Below are positions 13,800-26,480 of a stretch of DNA of 64,000 bases, piece by piece. The stretch spans positions 18,067,664 to 18,131,663 of the forward strand of contig CM049315.1 in NCBI GenBank assembly GCA_026874595.1. The letters are read 5' to 3'. The notes beneath the pieces are model-generated. The model was given only the letters and a program-made list of their open reading frames with translations. It was not told where the DNA came from and made no database searches. The translations under genes and the position numbers were made by a program. The DNA comes from Sipunculus nudus. Taxonomy: Eukaryota > Annelida > Sipuncula > Golfingiida > Sipunculidae. The number at the start of each line of letters is the position of its first letter. Position 1 is the first letter of the stretch.

Positions 13800-14040
13800 G
13801 TAAAAACAGGGGAGCCACTATAGAACACGGGCTTCGGTTCTTTTGAGAGACATATAAATAAAATTGTCTCCTCTCATTCCCTATTTTAACTCCTACTTTT
13901 CCCTGTAGATGTCCCTACACTCAACTCTTCTAACATAAACAACAACTAATCATCAGAAGTCGCCTGAATCGGGAATCGAACCTACAATCTCTAGACTAGG
14001 AGCCCTTCACGCTACTAAGTGAGCCGTGAAGACGAGATAC
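13800..14040 (-). mobile_element. tRNA-derived SINE
   Basis: Read on the minus strand, the head at about 14030-13960 has an A-box-like segment (cggctcacttagtagcg). About 40 bp later comes a strong B box (ggttcgattccc), the internal RNA polymerase III promoter arrangement. The surrounding bases can form tRNA-like arms, but the copy lacks the features of a functional tRNA gene. A body of about 160 bp follows to the left. The 3' limit is approximate and target duplications were not resolved. Confidence 0.55.
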
Positions 14041-15216
14041 CAGCAGGAACAAGTTTTGTCCATTTATATCTGCGATTGAAGAGGCATCTATCACGAAAAT
14101 GGGAAACCATTTACTATTTTAACAGGAAAATTAAGCTTTAGGTGGGGGCTCCGCCCCCACACCCCCGTTCCCCTGACCCCTCCTCCTCTAATATAATAAA
14201 CTCCAGCTATGAGCAAAATTAAATACGGGAATTCTGAGGAAAATGATATGTATCTGCCTTTTCCAGGAAACAATTTATTATGCGACACCCGTTGTACCGG
14301 CGGTAGGCTGAAGCCCGGTTTCTATAGTTCTGCCAAAACGGGTGATATCAGGCTTAAGTTAATGTTGATGCAACAGGGCCCTGGGGCGAACTTGGGACTA
14401 GTTATGATGGTCCCCACTCCCCCCCCCCCCCCAGTCCAGATTCCCAGCTAAATTAGGATGGACATAGCAGTTGGTCTGCCTGCACTGGAATGTGCAAGGG
14501 GGCAACAGCTGCAAACATGTATAATATTGTATCAAATCTCAATGGTCAAGGGGGGGGGGGGGGGGCTTTAAAATATTGTCAAATGAATAAATGAATGAAT
14601 TTAACTATTTTATTCATGACTATGTTTACAGAACAGATAATATATCACATACAAGGACAAATAAGTATAGAGTACAATTATAGTACACGTTATTTTTAAT
14701 AAATGGCGCTACGTCTGGTTTAAATGACAACACTGTAACAGCGACCAACTGGGCCACATGCTGTGAGCCGCCATATGTAAACAAATCCCTGGCAACTGTT
14801 GCTACAATAGACCACCTTGATTATGGGATCAGGGGTGACACGGTTGACGTCCCGCATGACAAGCTTCAACACCACACAAACTACACAGTGTCCATCCGAG
14901 CATACACTGGAACAATTTCATGCAACGCCTCTCCATTGTGATGTAAACACCTTGCGTCAAATTTATGACTCCTCGGTGAGCCATTAGCGTTGACAATCAC
15001 ATAATTCACCCCTCCCCAAAAATAAACCAGTCCCCCGTGTATGTCAACACGCTTAAGATGGCACCTTGTGGCCTCCACTCGATGTTTTTGCTCGTGTCTA
15101 TGATGCGAACCTCAGAATTGCCAAACGATACTTCAAATAAATCTTTTTTAAAGAACCTTATCAACCTGTAGATTTCAATTTCAAATAAATTTCAGAAAAT
15201 AATAAAATTATCTCAC

Positions 15217-15727
15217 CTTTCCGCGCATTAGTTGTCCCAAAGGGGCATGGACCACCCCTGCCCGTTGCGCCGCCTCTGTCTCCGCGATGCCATCAACAGC
15301 ACCTAACGTCAGCCTCCTCTGTGTCCTGGGGGCGTCCGGGGGCGAAGAATCACTCTCCGTGCCCACCCAGGGCGTCCTCGGGCCTGATGCCTGTGTTTTT
15401 GGCCGCTGTCGCCCCGCGGGTCGGTCCTGAGAACCCGAGGTGGGCACAGTGGCTGTCGCAGGCCGCAGGTTGTCATACAGTCCAGTAGTGTAATTCTGGT
15501 GCGTTTGAAGGTTAGCTGCGGCCGAACTTGGCCGTACCTTCTTTTTAGAAGGGTTTGGGATCGTCCCCGGGGGCATACTGGAATCTTTAAATGTTTCAGC
15601 AAGTTGGTTAAGAAGTTTCCGTTCAGTCCGTGTAACGCACCTGTCACTATTCGAACGTGTGGCCCAGCGGCCTGACCTGCCGAATAACCGCTCCCCCAGG
15701 TGTTCATACGCTGACGAATCCATCCGC
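15217..15727 (-). CDS. Probable coding exon, N-terminus of an unrecognised basic, low-complexity protein
   Basis: This exon is markedly more GC- and CpG-rich than its surroundings. On the minus strand an acceptor (tctcattttccag) precedes an ATG by four bases. The frame then runs 169 codons to a good phase-0 donor (GGAAAG then GTGAGA), with a stop just inside the intron. The peptide starts MDSSAYEHLGERLFGRSGRW and has a possible helix (RTERKLLNQLAETFKD). Pro/Ser/Arg-rich, probably disordered sequence follows, with KKKVRPSSAAA and RPAGRQRPKTQ. An acceptor so close to the ATG implies a non-coding upstream exon. I do not recognise the family. The next exon was not established. Confidence 0.6.
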
Positions 15728-16069
15728 CTGGAAAATGAGATTACGCTTACATGGATACAAGTCGTGAACTAATTATGCACTGAGAGTGGACTTCATCTCA
15801 TACAACTGAAATAAATCGGTTAAAATGTTTTGCAAGTACACGGCTGGATATTCACAGAACATAATTTCAGCCATACAAGAACATGGTTAATATGTAGCAC
15901 TATTTCAAATCAGCTGTGATAACTGCATGCAGATGCCTAAAAATGCAGATTACAGTAGGTCTGTACTGTAGGTGTGCTTAATTACTAGGGCTGATATCGT
16001 ACAGCCTGTTCCGGTGCAGTATGTATTAATTGGAACATCCTCTGTATAAATTTCACAATAAAAGGTTAC

Positions 16070-16073
<4 letters not shown>

Positions 16074-16121
<48 letters not shown>
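16074..16121. repeat. (TA)n microsatellite
   Basis: About 48 bp of uninterrupted alternating TA in non-coding sequence. Confidence 0.95.
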
Positions 16122-16125
<4 letters not shown>

Positions 16126-16892
16126 TTTTTTAATCCTTCAATTTAATATACAATATATCATTCAATTTAAAGCTGACATATACACATTTTCTTATACAAG
16201 TTCGATATATACTTATATGAATAAGAACATTAACAACACTAACAGGGATGTAATATAATGTTGACTCCAAGGATGAGGTTCTTATTTGGATACTGACGAT
16301 GTGTTATCATTTAATGTGACGTTTATCCAGAACTGGTATCACATTTAGTGGGCCCTTGAATGACTTTACGCGGGGTTATTTAATTATAGCAGTATGAATT
16401 TTTTTATTTATTTCTGGATACTGAAAGCATATTTGATATCTTTATTCGAATACTCAATATAACTCAATATAATCAAAACCTAGTTTTAGTCATGATGGAT
16501 AAATATGTATAGCATTTAAAACAGATAACCAACTTGCTATAAATTAAAATATTTGCAACCTAGCCAGAATAATGCAATTCTTCCAAGTCATATTAGCTGC
16601 CGACTTTTTGCCAAGCCAAGTCGAGAACGAAATTCGGCTACCGACAAAAGTCAGCCAAGTTTTGTCTAAGCCAGAATAAAAGTGGGTGGCTGACACGGCT
16701 CCGGGTTTTACTGAACATGCAGGTCCGCGCAGGTACAAATGCACCTTATAAAATTCCTGCGCTAGGTGCAAAATAGAAAATATAAAGTATATATAAATTT
16801 TCTTACATTTATAAATAGATAAAAGTACCCGCTTTTTCAGAAAACACAACCTTTATTAAGATTTTCAAACACCCCTTATCGTCGGACCAAAG

Positions 16893-18206
16893 CAGGGTTG
16901 GCAGGTTTCTATCCTGTACAGTAATTACCTGGGTAATTACTGGGTAATTACCGATATGGTAAAAATACTTTCTACCATGGGTAGAAATGGTGGATAGGGT
17001 AGAAAATCTCATGTTTTTTTAAATATTAAATCATTTGTTTAATGGCATACAAGATAAATAAAAGTTTCACTGATATAAAGGTAACATGTTAGTACCTTAA
17101 TAATGTTAATCAATCAATCCTCAGGGTTTGTCAAGCTTAGCTGGGTACAATGAAACTTGAATTCAGTCATATATCACACAACAACCCTGCATGCTTCATG
17201 GTTTCTGGAACCCTCGAGTGATATGTGTTGGTTTTCCTAATTATTCACCTGAGCACAAATCTATGATTAAATAAATTTAAATGACAATTGCATCACTGCA
17301 TATGGGAAACCCTGCTTAGGCTGGCACAGGTTTCAGAAACCCTACTTGGGACATTTTTCCAAGGGAGTTATAGCTGATTAACTTATATGCCTCACTGAGC
17401 TCTTGCATAACATCATATTTCAGAATGTTATATACATGTATATCCATCACTAAAAGTAAAAGTCATATACTGAACCATCCGTTCTTTCCTAGTGCTACAC
17501 CTGACTCTTCAATCCGCATAATACAGTGAAAGGCATATGTACAAGAAAGGGAGACCTAAAGACCCAATATGCATGGAAACACTTCATGTCTGTCAAGGTG
17601 AGTGGAAAAGAATATGGCAAATGTAAGCCATGTGGTAATCAACAACTTGCCAAAGCTAACATAAAAATAGATCATGCCAAATGTGCCTCTGTAAATCAAC
17701 CCTGTGCTCCTCTTCTGCTTTCGGATGTTAAAGGGACAGACAGAGCAGAAATACTGAAGTACCTGATGTTCAATCAAACACGAGAGTAACCTAAATCATC
17801 ATGATTATATTGCATAGATCTGTACATTTACAATTATAAGTGAATTAAAATTTTAGGATTCAACAATGAATCAGAGAGAGAACTGTACATACTTGTGTAC
17901 ATACCAAGGAAATTATCTGATATGCAGAACACTTGTGTTAAAAAAACTTCATTTTTTGGTTTAAATAGTAGTTTTTTTTTTTTGTTTTTAATATTTTTTA
18001 TCTTTTTTGCTGACTGGTTATACTTTCATTATTTCTGCATCTACTGAAACGTGCCACTTAAACATATTTCAGTCAAGCCAGCTGAGGTTTCTACCCATTT
18101 CTACACTATTTCTATCTGGTAGAAAGGTATTTCTATAATTTTTACCCTAGTTTTTTACCCATGGTAGGGTAGAAATACTTTTCTACCGGGTAGAAACCCA
18201 ACCCTG
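16893..18206. mobile_element. hAT-superfamily DNA transposon (non-autonomous or decayed), 1.3 kb
   Basis: Imperfect terminal inverted repeats start with CAGGGTTGG at both ends; continuing inward, the left reads caggtttctatcc and the right, reverse-complemented, gtttctacccgg. The ends are flanked by 8-bp direct repeats, gaccaaag (16885-16892) and gacctaag (18207-18214), matching at 7 of 8 positions. The CAGGG start and 8-bp duplication are hAT hallmarks. Subterminal regions carry clustered GGTAGAAA/TTTCTACC and GGGTAATTAC motifs in both orientations, as expected of transposase-binding repeats. Inside is a broken BED-finger frame; no DDE/hATC catalytic region was seen. Confidence 0.85.
17526..17789 (+). 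pseudogene. BED-type zinc finger fragment of a hAT transposase
   Basis: The frame contains YAWKHFMSVKV, then GKCKPCGNQQLA and KIDHAKC. This fits the BED finger plan: aromatic WxxF at the start, CxxC, then a His-x3-Cys pair. In another frame just upstream, an ATG begins MYKKGRPKDPI, the kind of GRPKDP lead-in that normally precedes the WxxF of such fingers. The two parts are therefore separated by a frameshift. The frame ends 30 to 40 residues after the finger with no dimerisation or catalytic domain. Its position between hAT inverted repeats supports the assignment. A domesticated short product cannot be excluded but looks unlikely. Confidence 0.65.
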
Positions 18207-18925
18207 GACCTAAGTGCCTCTTAACATTTTGTCATAATTCTTTCTGGGTTCGACCCCTCTCTTTAAAAAAACACGTAGCTACCAGAGACTTGGCAGCATG
18301 CATGAGGATGACTTGCCCCACATACCCTACATACGTCGAATCTCAATTACATTAGCTGATGTGTTTTCACGTGATCAGATATTTGGACTATACCAGTGTT
18401 GGCATACCGCATGTCAAAATGGCAAAATTTTCAGCCCAGCACTGTGAATATGGGAGAAATTAATCATTTATCAGTGTCAAATGAATCAGGAAATGATACA
18501 TTACTTCCACAGGTATAGATGCTGGCGAGGACTGCGAAAAGATGATTAGTAAAACTCTAACAGCGACAGGTAAGAAACGATATATTAGAAACAATGATCT
18601 TTTTACGGTTGATGGCATGATTTAATCGGACTAAATATTCTTAGGCCCTGCTATTTGCTGAATCCGATGTCCATACCATGACAGCAAAGATAATACAGGC
18701 ATTATAATATCATTAGTGAGAATTGTAACAAGATGAGCCACATTATGAAACATGCAACGGATCCGTTGCTTGCACTTTCACTGGCTATTAACTCCATAAA
18801 TAAGATACAGGAATACACAATTTTGACAATTTATAAATGTATTACTTTTACTGATCGTCTTACCAGAGACATCAACGAGTGTTGTTTTGAAAAGAATGAA
18901 AATCGTCTCATGTACCACAGGCACT

Positions 18926-19070
18926 CGAATTGATATAGTATTAGTGTAGACTTCGGTTAAATGTGATACTTTTCTGGGTAATTTCCTTATTATAAATATT
19001 ACTTATCTGATATTTTCCTAGCGTTTTTCACACTATATTGTCCATCTCCTTTTTATTTAAGTAAATAAAT
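18926..19070 (+). repeat. Dispersed repeat R2, copy 1
   Basis: About 145 bp, similar in direct orientation to 27566-27712. Landmarks are ttcggttaa, attacttatctga, ttcctagcgtttttc and tttaagtaaat. No coding frame or terminal repeat was seen. Confidence 0.65.
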
Positions 19071-19736
19071 AATCGACCACATCAAACCAAATATGGTAAT
19101 TGGTGGGGGAGTGTATCGGGTCTTCAGCCATGACCTCCGTCTTCTTGATGATGGTCAGAGAAAACTCAGCAAGCAAAGGAAAACCGGGCAAGGAATCGTT
19201 TCAGACCTTCTTTGGTATGGCTTAAGAGTGCAGCGCCGAGGGTCATCTGGAAACACTATTTCCCTTAGTAGGACACGGGTTTTCTTTGTCCTGGCTCGTC
19301 TGGCTCGTCTGACCAGGTTGTTATATTGAGTTTCCGTCACGCCGCGTGTGGATAAAGACACCATCGGTTTAAGACGAGAAGGCGAACATAAGGAGGACAG
19401 AGAAAAAGATGTCGGACAAGATCGGTGAAGGAGATGCCTTTGTTTTGTGCCGCTGAGAATCGTGAAGTGCTCGGATGTCTCTCGCGTCGAAGAGACTATT
19501 TAAGGGTTATCATAAAAAACCTGTTACCACTGGTTTCAGGCACACTGCTTATCAAGTGTTTTTGGAATAGTTTGCTGAGGCATATATTGGTAAAACTTTC
19601 ACTGAATGTACATCGGGTTCAATATATGGCAGGGCCTAATGAGTCCGAATAAATTGGGCAGGTCGGTTATAAACCCAAAGCTGAGCAAGTAACTAATTTT
19701 CATGCTGGTTTCTTGAAATCTCGTGTTACACTGCAT

Positions 19737-20095
19737 ACAGGCTGCTTGTTTTATTTATATCAACGTGTTTATAATATTTAGGGGCCCGCCAAAATTATTT
19801 TTAAAAAATTCAACTGGGGCATCTGGCAGCAAGTCAGATAAGCCAGAGCTTTGCAAATGGCATTTTGCAACGAGTGACTTTTCTATTTCTGTATACATGT
19901 AACCTACCACCTTAGGTTACATGTCCCCCCCCCCCCCCGTTCGTCAAAATTACTTGTTGATAAACAGGTTCACACATCCTTCACGAAGGCCTTATATGAA
20001 CTTTTCCCAACCAACATTACCCTCAGATCATTAATATTAACACAGAGGAAATCGCATAAATTCTTTTTCAAAAGGTAGATGATTGGGCACCTGTA
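19737..20095 (+). repeat. Dispersed repeat R1, copy 2
   Basis: Direct-orientation copy of 12497-12871, here with a C14 run (19925-19938) where copy 1 reads tttttccca. It also differs by deletions near the 3' side. Confidence 0.75.
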
Positions 20096-20589
20096 AATTA
20101 TGAAAAATAAGCGAAATTTTGGTCCACTAATGGCCATTAATGATTCTTTCTGTTTATTCGGCTCACTGATGAATATAAATAATTCTTTACAGTCAAAGAC
20201 TGATAATCCTAAATATCCCATATACTGAGCTTACAGCACATTCTAAGCAGGGATGCGTCCTATTACAGGTACTCTATTACCTTAATGGTATTACTACCTA
20301 TATAAATCCTGCTATATATAATTACTGTTACTATTACCATATAGCTTTTTAATCTGTTACTATTTCATGCCAAAAAAATCACTGCACTGTACTTATGTTC
20401 TGTTTATATAACTTTACTTTGCAGTTAGATTGTTTGGAATTCCCTTCTTTCTGAGATTAAACTTGGTGCAAAAAAATCTCATTATAATATTGTACATTAA
20501 ATCAAAATGCTTTTTATATACGTTTCATTAGTAATGCTTTATAAATAAATCATCATTTACTTTGGCTAAGTTTTAATTGAATGATCTTA

Positions 20590-21470
20590 TTAACAACTAG
20601 ATTACGGCTAGTCGACAAGTAACTACGTGTATCCCGCCGAAATCAGAGTGATACGTGTGAAGTAAGGCATGGATTGAGTGGTAAGGGGAAACAGAGTGAG
20701 ATGTGTTGCATATTAGCATTGATGGCTGCCACGTAAACATGATCGTAGGAAAGCTATCTAAGAAACATACATATACACATGCAAAATTTCAGGGGGATAA
20801 GTCACACCACTACTTAAATAGGAGTGATTTTTACCCTAGGTAGATGAACAGATGGACACCATGCAAAAAAAGTTGCAGGTGGCGCCACCAGCTTTGTGTA
20901 CGACAAAGAAATATATAAGATCTATACACATGCCAAATTTCAGGCTGATACGTCAACCCAGTCCTGAGATATGAGCATGGATGTCTGCAGCGTAAACGTG
21001 ATTGTAGGTGTCGCCACCTGTCATAAAAACGAGAAATCTGTCCAAGATGTATACACATGTAAAATTTCAGGCGGATAATTCAAACCATTGTCGAGATATG
21101 AATGATTTTACCCCAGACAGACAAACAGATGGACACCATGCAAAAAAAGTTGCAGCTGACGCCACCAGTTTTTGTGTAGGATAAAGAGCTATGTAAGCTC
21201 TATACACATGCCAAATTGCGGGCCGATACGTCAAACCAGTCCTGAGATATTAGCAAGGATGTCTGCTGCGATTGTAGGTGTCACCACTCGCATATAAACA
21301 ATAACTCAATCCGAGATATTTTCAAATGCAAAATTTCAGGTGAATAAGTCAAACCACTGCCGAAATATGAGTGATTTTAACCCAAGGCAGACGAACAGAT
21401 GGACGCTGTGCAAAAATGGTTGTAGGTGGCGCCACCAGTTTTGTGTGGGATAGGGCGCCGTATACGGCGA
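20590..21470 (+). mobile_element. F2 family element with several core half-units
   Basis: The 5' end (actagattacggctagtcga ... taactacgtgtatcc) matches the F2 copies at 6811 and 34372. The following 0.8 kb is a tandem series of related half-units of about 130-150 bp. Each holds variants of gtaggtggcgccacc, 'aaatttcagg.ggata' and 'gacagacaaacagatggaca'. Perfect palindromes lie near 20878 and 21424. The 3' hairpin was not found; the copy ends in a GC-rich palindromic stretch (gccgtatacggc). Confidence 0.65.
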
Positions 21471-21631
21471 TTTCAGAACTCTCCTTGTAAGGTTCTACGT
21501 CCGGTACCGTATACGGTTCCGCACGGGTATTCCCAAAGTGATGTAATATTTCAGGAAAACCATATATATTCAGATATTCAGGGCAGGAAACAAAAATGTG
21601 CATTATATATTTTCATTCCAGACTGGTGCGC

Positions 21632-21632
<1 letters not shown>

Positions 21633-21700
<68 letters not shown>
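21633..21700. repeat. (TA)n microsatellite, about 68 bp
   Basis: Uninterrupted alternating TA run after gcgcg. It produces long Tyr-Ile frames that are not coding. Confidence 0.95.
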
Positions 21701-21701
<1 letters not shown>

Positions 21702-22194
21702 TATAGTCCGTTTCATCCCCTCATGTCATGCTATGAAAATTTTTATTAGGTATATTTCAAAGGAAACAATTATAGGGTAGAGGAGAGGATTACAGAACCT
21801 AATTTTCAACTGGGTAACTAAATTCCTACCTTATTCCATATTTGAGTAACAGAATTTTCTGAAAATATGAGAAATCAGTCTATATTTTACAACATCAGAC
21901 CCACTTATGGCGGTCAAGGTCATTGGTCACATGCAAAAACAGCCTCAACTGACAGCTGCTGATTGGATGATCTCATGTAAACACTCTAAAAAATATAACC
22001 AGCTAAAACAAAGATGGCTACTTATGGAGGGACACACAATATCTGCCAGATCATGATAAAGAGACTAAAATGTTGTGAAACATGAACGAGGGATTTATTG
22101 TAAAATTCTTAACTGCCATATTAGGCTGTCACTTCCATATGTTGTTTACTTGGAAAATATTGAAAAATATAAACTTTTAAGTAAATCATCTACA

Positions 22195-25100
22195 AACAAG
22201 GGACCGATGGGTCACGACGCTCAGCTGTTATATATGATAAAAAATTATTATTTAGAAATGAAGCACATGCTGGTTTTGTGTGGTAATAAATATAAGCTGT
22301 ATTATGAGTTGTTGTTGTTTAGCTTATGTATGATTTTGATAGTATCTTTGGAGACAGGGAAGAGGATTGATTTCATTTATTTTATTAACAAATGGAGTAC
22401 TATTGTCACACAAAATTTGACTTGGCCATATAACTTATAAGCAGAACATATAATATAAGAGTTTAACAATTTATTTAAAAAAATTACAAATATTGTCCCA
22501 AATATAATTTTTATTAAAAATAATAAGAGAATCATATGATTTTTTAAAATGAAATATAACTGATATGGTTATTTAAATAATATTGAAGGATATATTCATG
22601 AATGCATTCATGAATACATTTTGAAAGTATTTGCACGAGTATTCATATACTTTCATTTTTACCTGAATTCCCATTCTTTATGCAAAAAAATAAAGAATAT
22701 AATCATATTCGTATTTAAATACAATCACAAAGTATTCGCACCATGTCTGGTATTTATTCAGTTTTCACCAAACAATGATGTTGAGAATCCAGAATATACA
22801 AAATTCACACATTTAAATAATGATCATAAGTACCTGGTTTTATTGCTTTTATTTATATTAAAAAATAACTGTAAAAAATTCATTTTGGACTAATTTCACA
22901 TCAATGTACACACTAGACACAGTAGGAATCTAGATTAATATTATCAACTGCATCTTTGTCTATCATTAATTTCCTTCATATAATCCCTAATGATTAGTAA
23001 TGAATAATATGATTTACTTCTTTAATATTAAAATTGAACTGAAAAATGCCATAGGTGACTGCATGGTGTTATTTGGAATATGTGACATTCTACCCATCGA
23101 TACAAGATTCTTATATCATCAGTAACTGCAAGTTAATTTCCTGTTATTATAAACTTACAAATTCCTTTTCTATTTTTCTTTAATTTGTTATTAAACACCA
23201 ATAAAAATTTATTTATTTTATTGTTTATTGTTATGTTGTTGGTTAAAACTACTAGATGAGTTGGGTTGGACACCTGGATCAACTGTGGCTGGCCATAAGC
23301 GGCCTGGATTCTCGCCTCAAGCCTGCATAATTTGATGAAAGGTCAACAAGGTCAACATACAGGTGACTCAAGAGGGGCTGGAGAGAGCCAAAGTCTGACA
23401 GGGTCTCATAAAAAACATTAATAAAAGCTACAATTTTTGGCCAATTTCTTTCAGCTTTCTAAACTAAAAAGCTGAAATCCTTATGTGTGCATGATATGAA
23501 AATTATATCAACAGTGCTCACGGGAAACAAACGTGCCATGGTCACAGTTGGGCAAAATTTAAGGTACTAATTTTATATTTATACTAATAACTTATAAAAT
23601 TTGAAAATTCAGAACTAATTTTGGGTATTCAATTGAATCTTGATTAAATAATGTTACATCCCTGACAAAAAAATCTCTAGCTTCAGCAATGCCCTTGTTA
23701 AGGGAGTAAATATATTTCTTGATTTTTTACATAGTGCATTATGTTTGGGCACATAACTTAAAACAATTACGCAATACTGACATCATTCTGGCATGTGCAT
23801 AGAGAATGAAAAATATGTATATTATTTATGATTAAAGTCAGATCAGTGGTTTTGATATTAGGCAGTCCTTAAGTGTAACAATGGGTTTTTAATGGAAAAA
23901 TGAAGTTTTTCATTTATATCTCGAAGGTATTACGTCCTAGTGACCAAATTCTTGGCATGGTAGGGGATTTTGGAGACATCTAACTGTATGCCGAATTTAA
24001 GGAACTTAGAGCTGAAGCTGGGGAGCTGAGCTCTTGCAAACTGCATAACACTAGCTTGATGTAAACAATATGTTACATGGTACTTGAAAACTTGATTAAA
24101 ATCTACAGTTTTTGATCAACTGGTTTCAAATTTTTGGTGTTAACAGTTGAAATGCTAACAAAAACATGCTGTGAAAATTAAATCCACAGTACTTACAGGA
24201 AAAAAAAAACGTGCCATGGTCAAAGTTGGGCAAAATTTAAGATACCAATTTTTTATTTTTATTAATGTTTTAAAAAATTTTAAAAGATTTTACAAGTTTT
24301 ATAAATTTGTATTAAAAAACATTGAAAATATAAGTTAAAATATTAGAATTCTTAGTTTCAATCATTATACATCCAGAGGGTAGCTCATATTGGGTCATAT
24401 TATGCATACACATATAATTTTATTATTTTTAAATCACAAATTTTTAAACTGAATTTAAAAGAAAATAATGCCACAACATGGCATCTACAAGATTATTCCT
24501 TGAATCACTATTAAAAAGTTTTGCACATTGGAGTTTTCAGTACATGCTTAATCTTATTCACCAAAATAAAATAAGATTCTGTAAATTTGGTAAAATAAAA
24601 ACATCTTTTCAAATAAAGTATACATACTGATTGTTGAATGAGGGACAAACAATATCATTATGCTAATTATAATCTAAGCTTTAATTTATTCCTGGAATTA
24701 ATAGTCAATTTCACACCTGGTGAAGTTTTTACTCTACTTTTTACTCTCAAGGAAGGAATTACTTGTCTGATGAACATCCACACTTTCATAGCAATACACC
24801 ACTTTGTGGACACAATTAAATGTGCACTTTAATCATTGTAACCCTGGTGGTAAATACAAAATCTAAAATGTAGCATAGCCAAGAATAAAATGAAATACAG
24901 AAAATTATAACATTCATCTAGTTAATGCATCATCTAGGGGGGGGGGGGTGTGCAAGGCAGAGGGGAAGCCTGCTAGTAGTGGCCCAGCTGAGCCAAGACA
25001 AGCTGCCTGGGGTGGGTTACATAATGCAAGTGAAGGCTTTACTACTAGGTGGGCTAGATGTAAACAACACTTGACATGGTGTATGAAAACTTGAATAAAA

Positions 25101-26480
25101 GCTACTCTTTTCAATCAATTCCTTTGAAATTTCAGATTTTAAAAGATTAAATCCTTATGTATATATGCTGTTAAAATTAAATCAACAGTGCTAACAGAAA
25201 AAAAAATGCCATTGCCAAAGTTGGACAAAATTTAGGGTACTGATTTTTTTATTTAAGCTAATAACTTGAAAAATTTGCAAAATTCAGATCTAATTTTGGG
25301 TAAACAATCGAATCTTGATTAAATAAAGTTATATTCCTGACAAAAAGTCTCCAGCTTCAGCAATTCTCATCTTAGGTGAGTAAATATATTTCTTGATTTT
25401 TAAAAAAGTGCATTATGTTTGGGCCCATAACTTTAAAAAAAAAAAGCAATACTGACATCATTTCTGGCATGTGCATAGCGAATGTATAGAAAAATATGTA
25501 TATTATATATGATCAAAGTCAGATCAGTGGTTTTGATATTAGGCAGTCTTGAAGTGTAACAATGGGTTTTTAATGGAAAAATGAAGTTTTTCATTAATAT
25601 CTCGAAGGAATTAAGTCCTAGTGACCAAATTCTTGGCATGGTAGGGGATTTTGGAGAAATCTAACTGTATGCCAAATTAAAGGAACTTAGAGCTGAAGCT
25701 CAGGAGCTGAGCTCTAGCAAACTGCATAACACTAGCAATATGTGACATGGTGCTTGAAAACTTGAATAAAATCTACAGTTTTTGATCAACTGGTTTCAAA
25801 TTTTTGGTGTTAACAGTTGAAATGCTAACAAAAACATGCTTCGAAAATTAAATCCACAGCAGTTACAGGAAAAAAATGTGCCATGGTCAAAGTTGGGCAA
25901 AATTTAAGGTACCAATTTTTTATTTTTGCTAATATTTTAAAAATTTTAAAAGATTTTGTTCTAATTTTGGGTATACAATTTTATTTTGATTAATAAAAGT
26001 AATATTACTGGAAAAAAAGTGCTTAGCTTTAACAAGTTTTGTGTTAAGTGATAAAATTTCTTTCCTGATTATTTACAAAATGCATTATGTTTGGGCCCAT
26101 AACTTTTTTAAATTATATGATACAGACCTAATTTCTGGCATGTACATAGGAATTATATAGAGGATTATTTGTAGGAAATATGAGGAAAAACAGATGAGTG
26201 GTTTAGATATTAGGCAGTCCTGAAGTGTGAAAATAGGTTTTTAATAAAAAATTGAGGTTTTTCCTTAATTTCTCAAAGGAATGAAGTCGCAAAGACCCAG
26301 TTTTCAGCTTGGTAGGAGATCTTGGGGACATCTAACATTATGCTGAATTTTGGATTCCTAGGTCTTACGGTTTCAAAACGTGCCACATCTACGGACGGAC
26401 GGACGGACGGACAGACGGACGGACGACGGACAATGGACCACGACTATAGCTCAGATGACTTATAGTCAGCTGAGCTAAAA
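22195..26480 (+). mobile_element. F1 family element, long copy with about 3-4 core units (4.3 kb)
   Basis: The 5' end (acaagggaccgatgggtcac ... gctcagctg) and the 3' end (GGACGGAC microsatellite about 26393-26433, then ctatagctcagatgact ... agtcagctgagct) are both intact. Core units of about 675 bp are marked by 'tgccatggtcaaagttgggc' variants at about 23534, 24212, 25208 and 25880. The second unit is interrupted or rearranged, giving a spacing near 1 kb. The subterminal motifs GCTCAGCTG (5') and CAGCTGAGC (3') are exact inverses. No Rep/helicase protein is encoded, so the copy is non-autonomous. Confidence 0.75.
23420..26390 (+). repeat. F1 core tandem repeat, period about 675 bp
   Basis: Each unit runs from an 'aataaaagctacagttttt' region through 'gccatggtcaaagttgggca', a 'gcattatgtttgggcccata' block and 'gatattaggcagtcctgaag'. 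The last unit matches the single unit of the 8.7-10.6 kb copy most closely, which suggests unit-by-unit turnover. Confidence 0.7.

Noticed and set aside
13960-14035. A functional tRNA gene on the minus strand
   Set aside because: The A and B boxes are present, but arm pairing is imperfect and a non-tRNA body follows, so a SINE head is the better reading.
19380-19470. Possible tiny first exon (ATGTCGGACAAG then G|GTGAAG)
   Set aside because: A few codons and a weak donor are not enough; no partner exon was recognised.
21598-21780. Open frames rich in alternating Tyr-Ile
   Set aside because: They are translations of the (TA)n tract; the same happens at 48613-48921 and 60827-61030.
22017-22080. 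ATG in good context (caaagatggctacttatgg) after a CCAAT-like gattgg
   Set aside because: The frame stops after 24 codons without a convincing donor and lies beside an F1 element.
22621-22893. 90-codon Lys/Phe/Ile-rich frame
   Set aside because: Composition follows the local AT richness, and it lies inside the F1 element.
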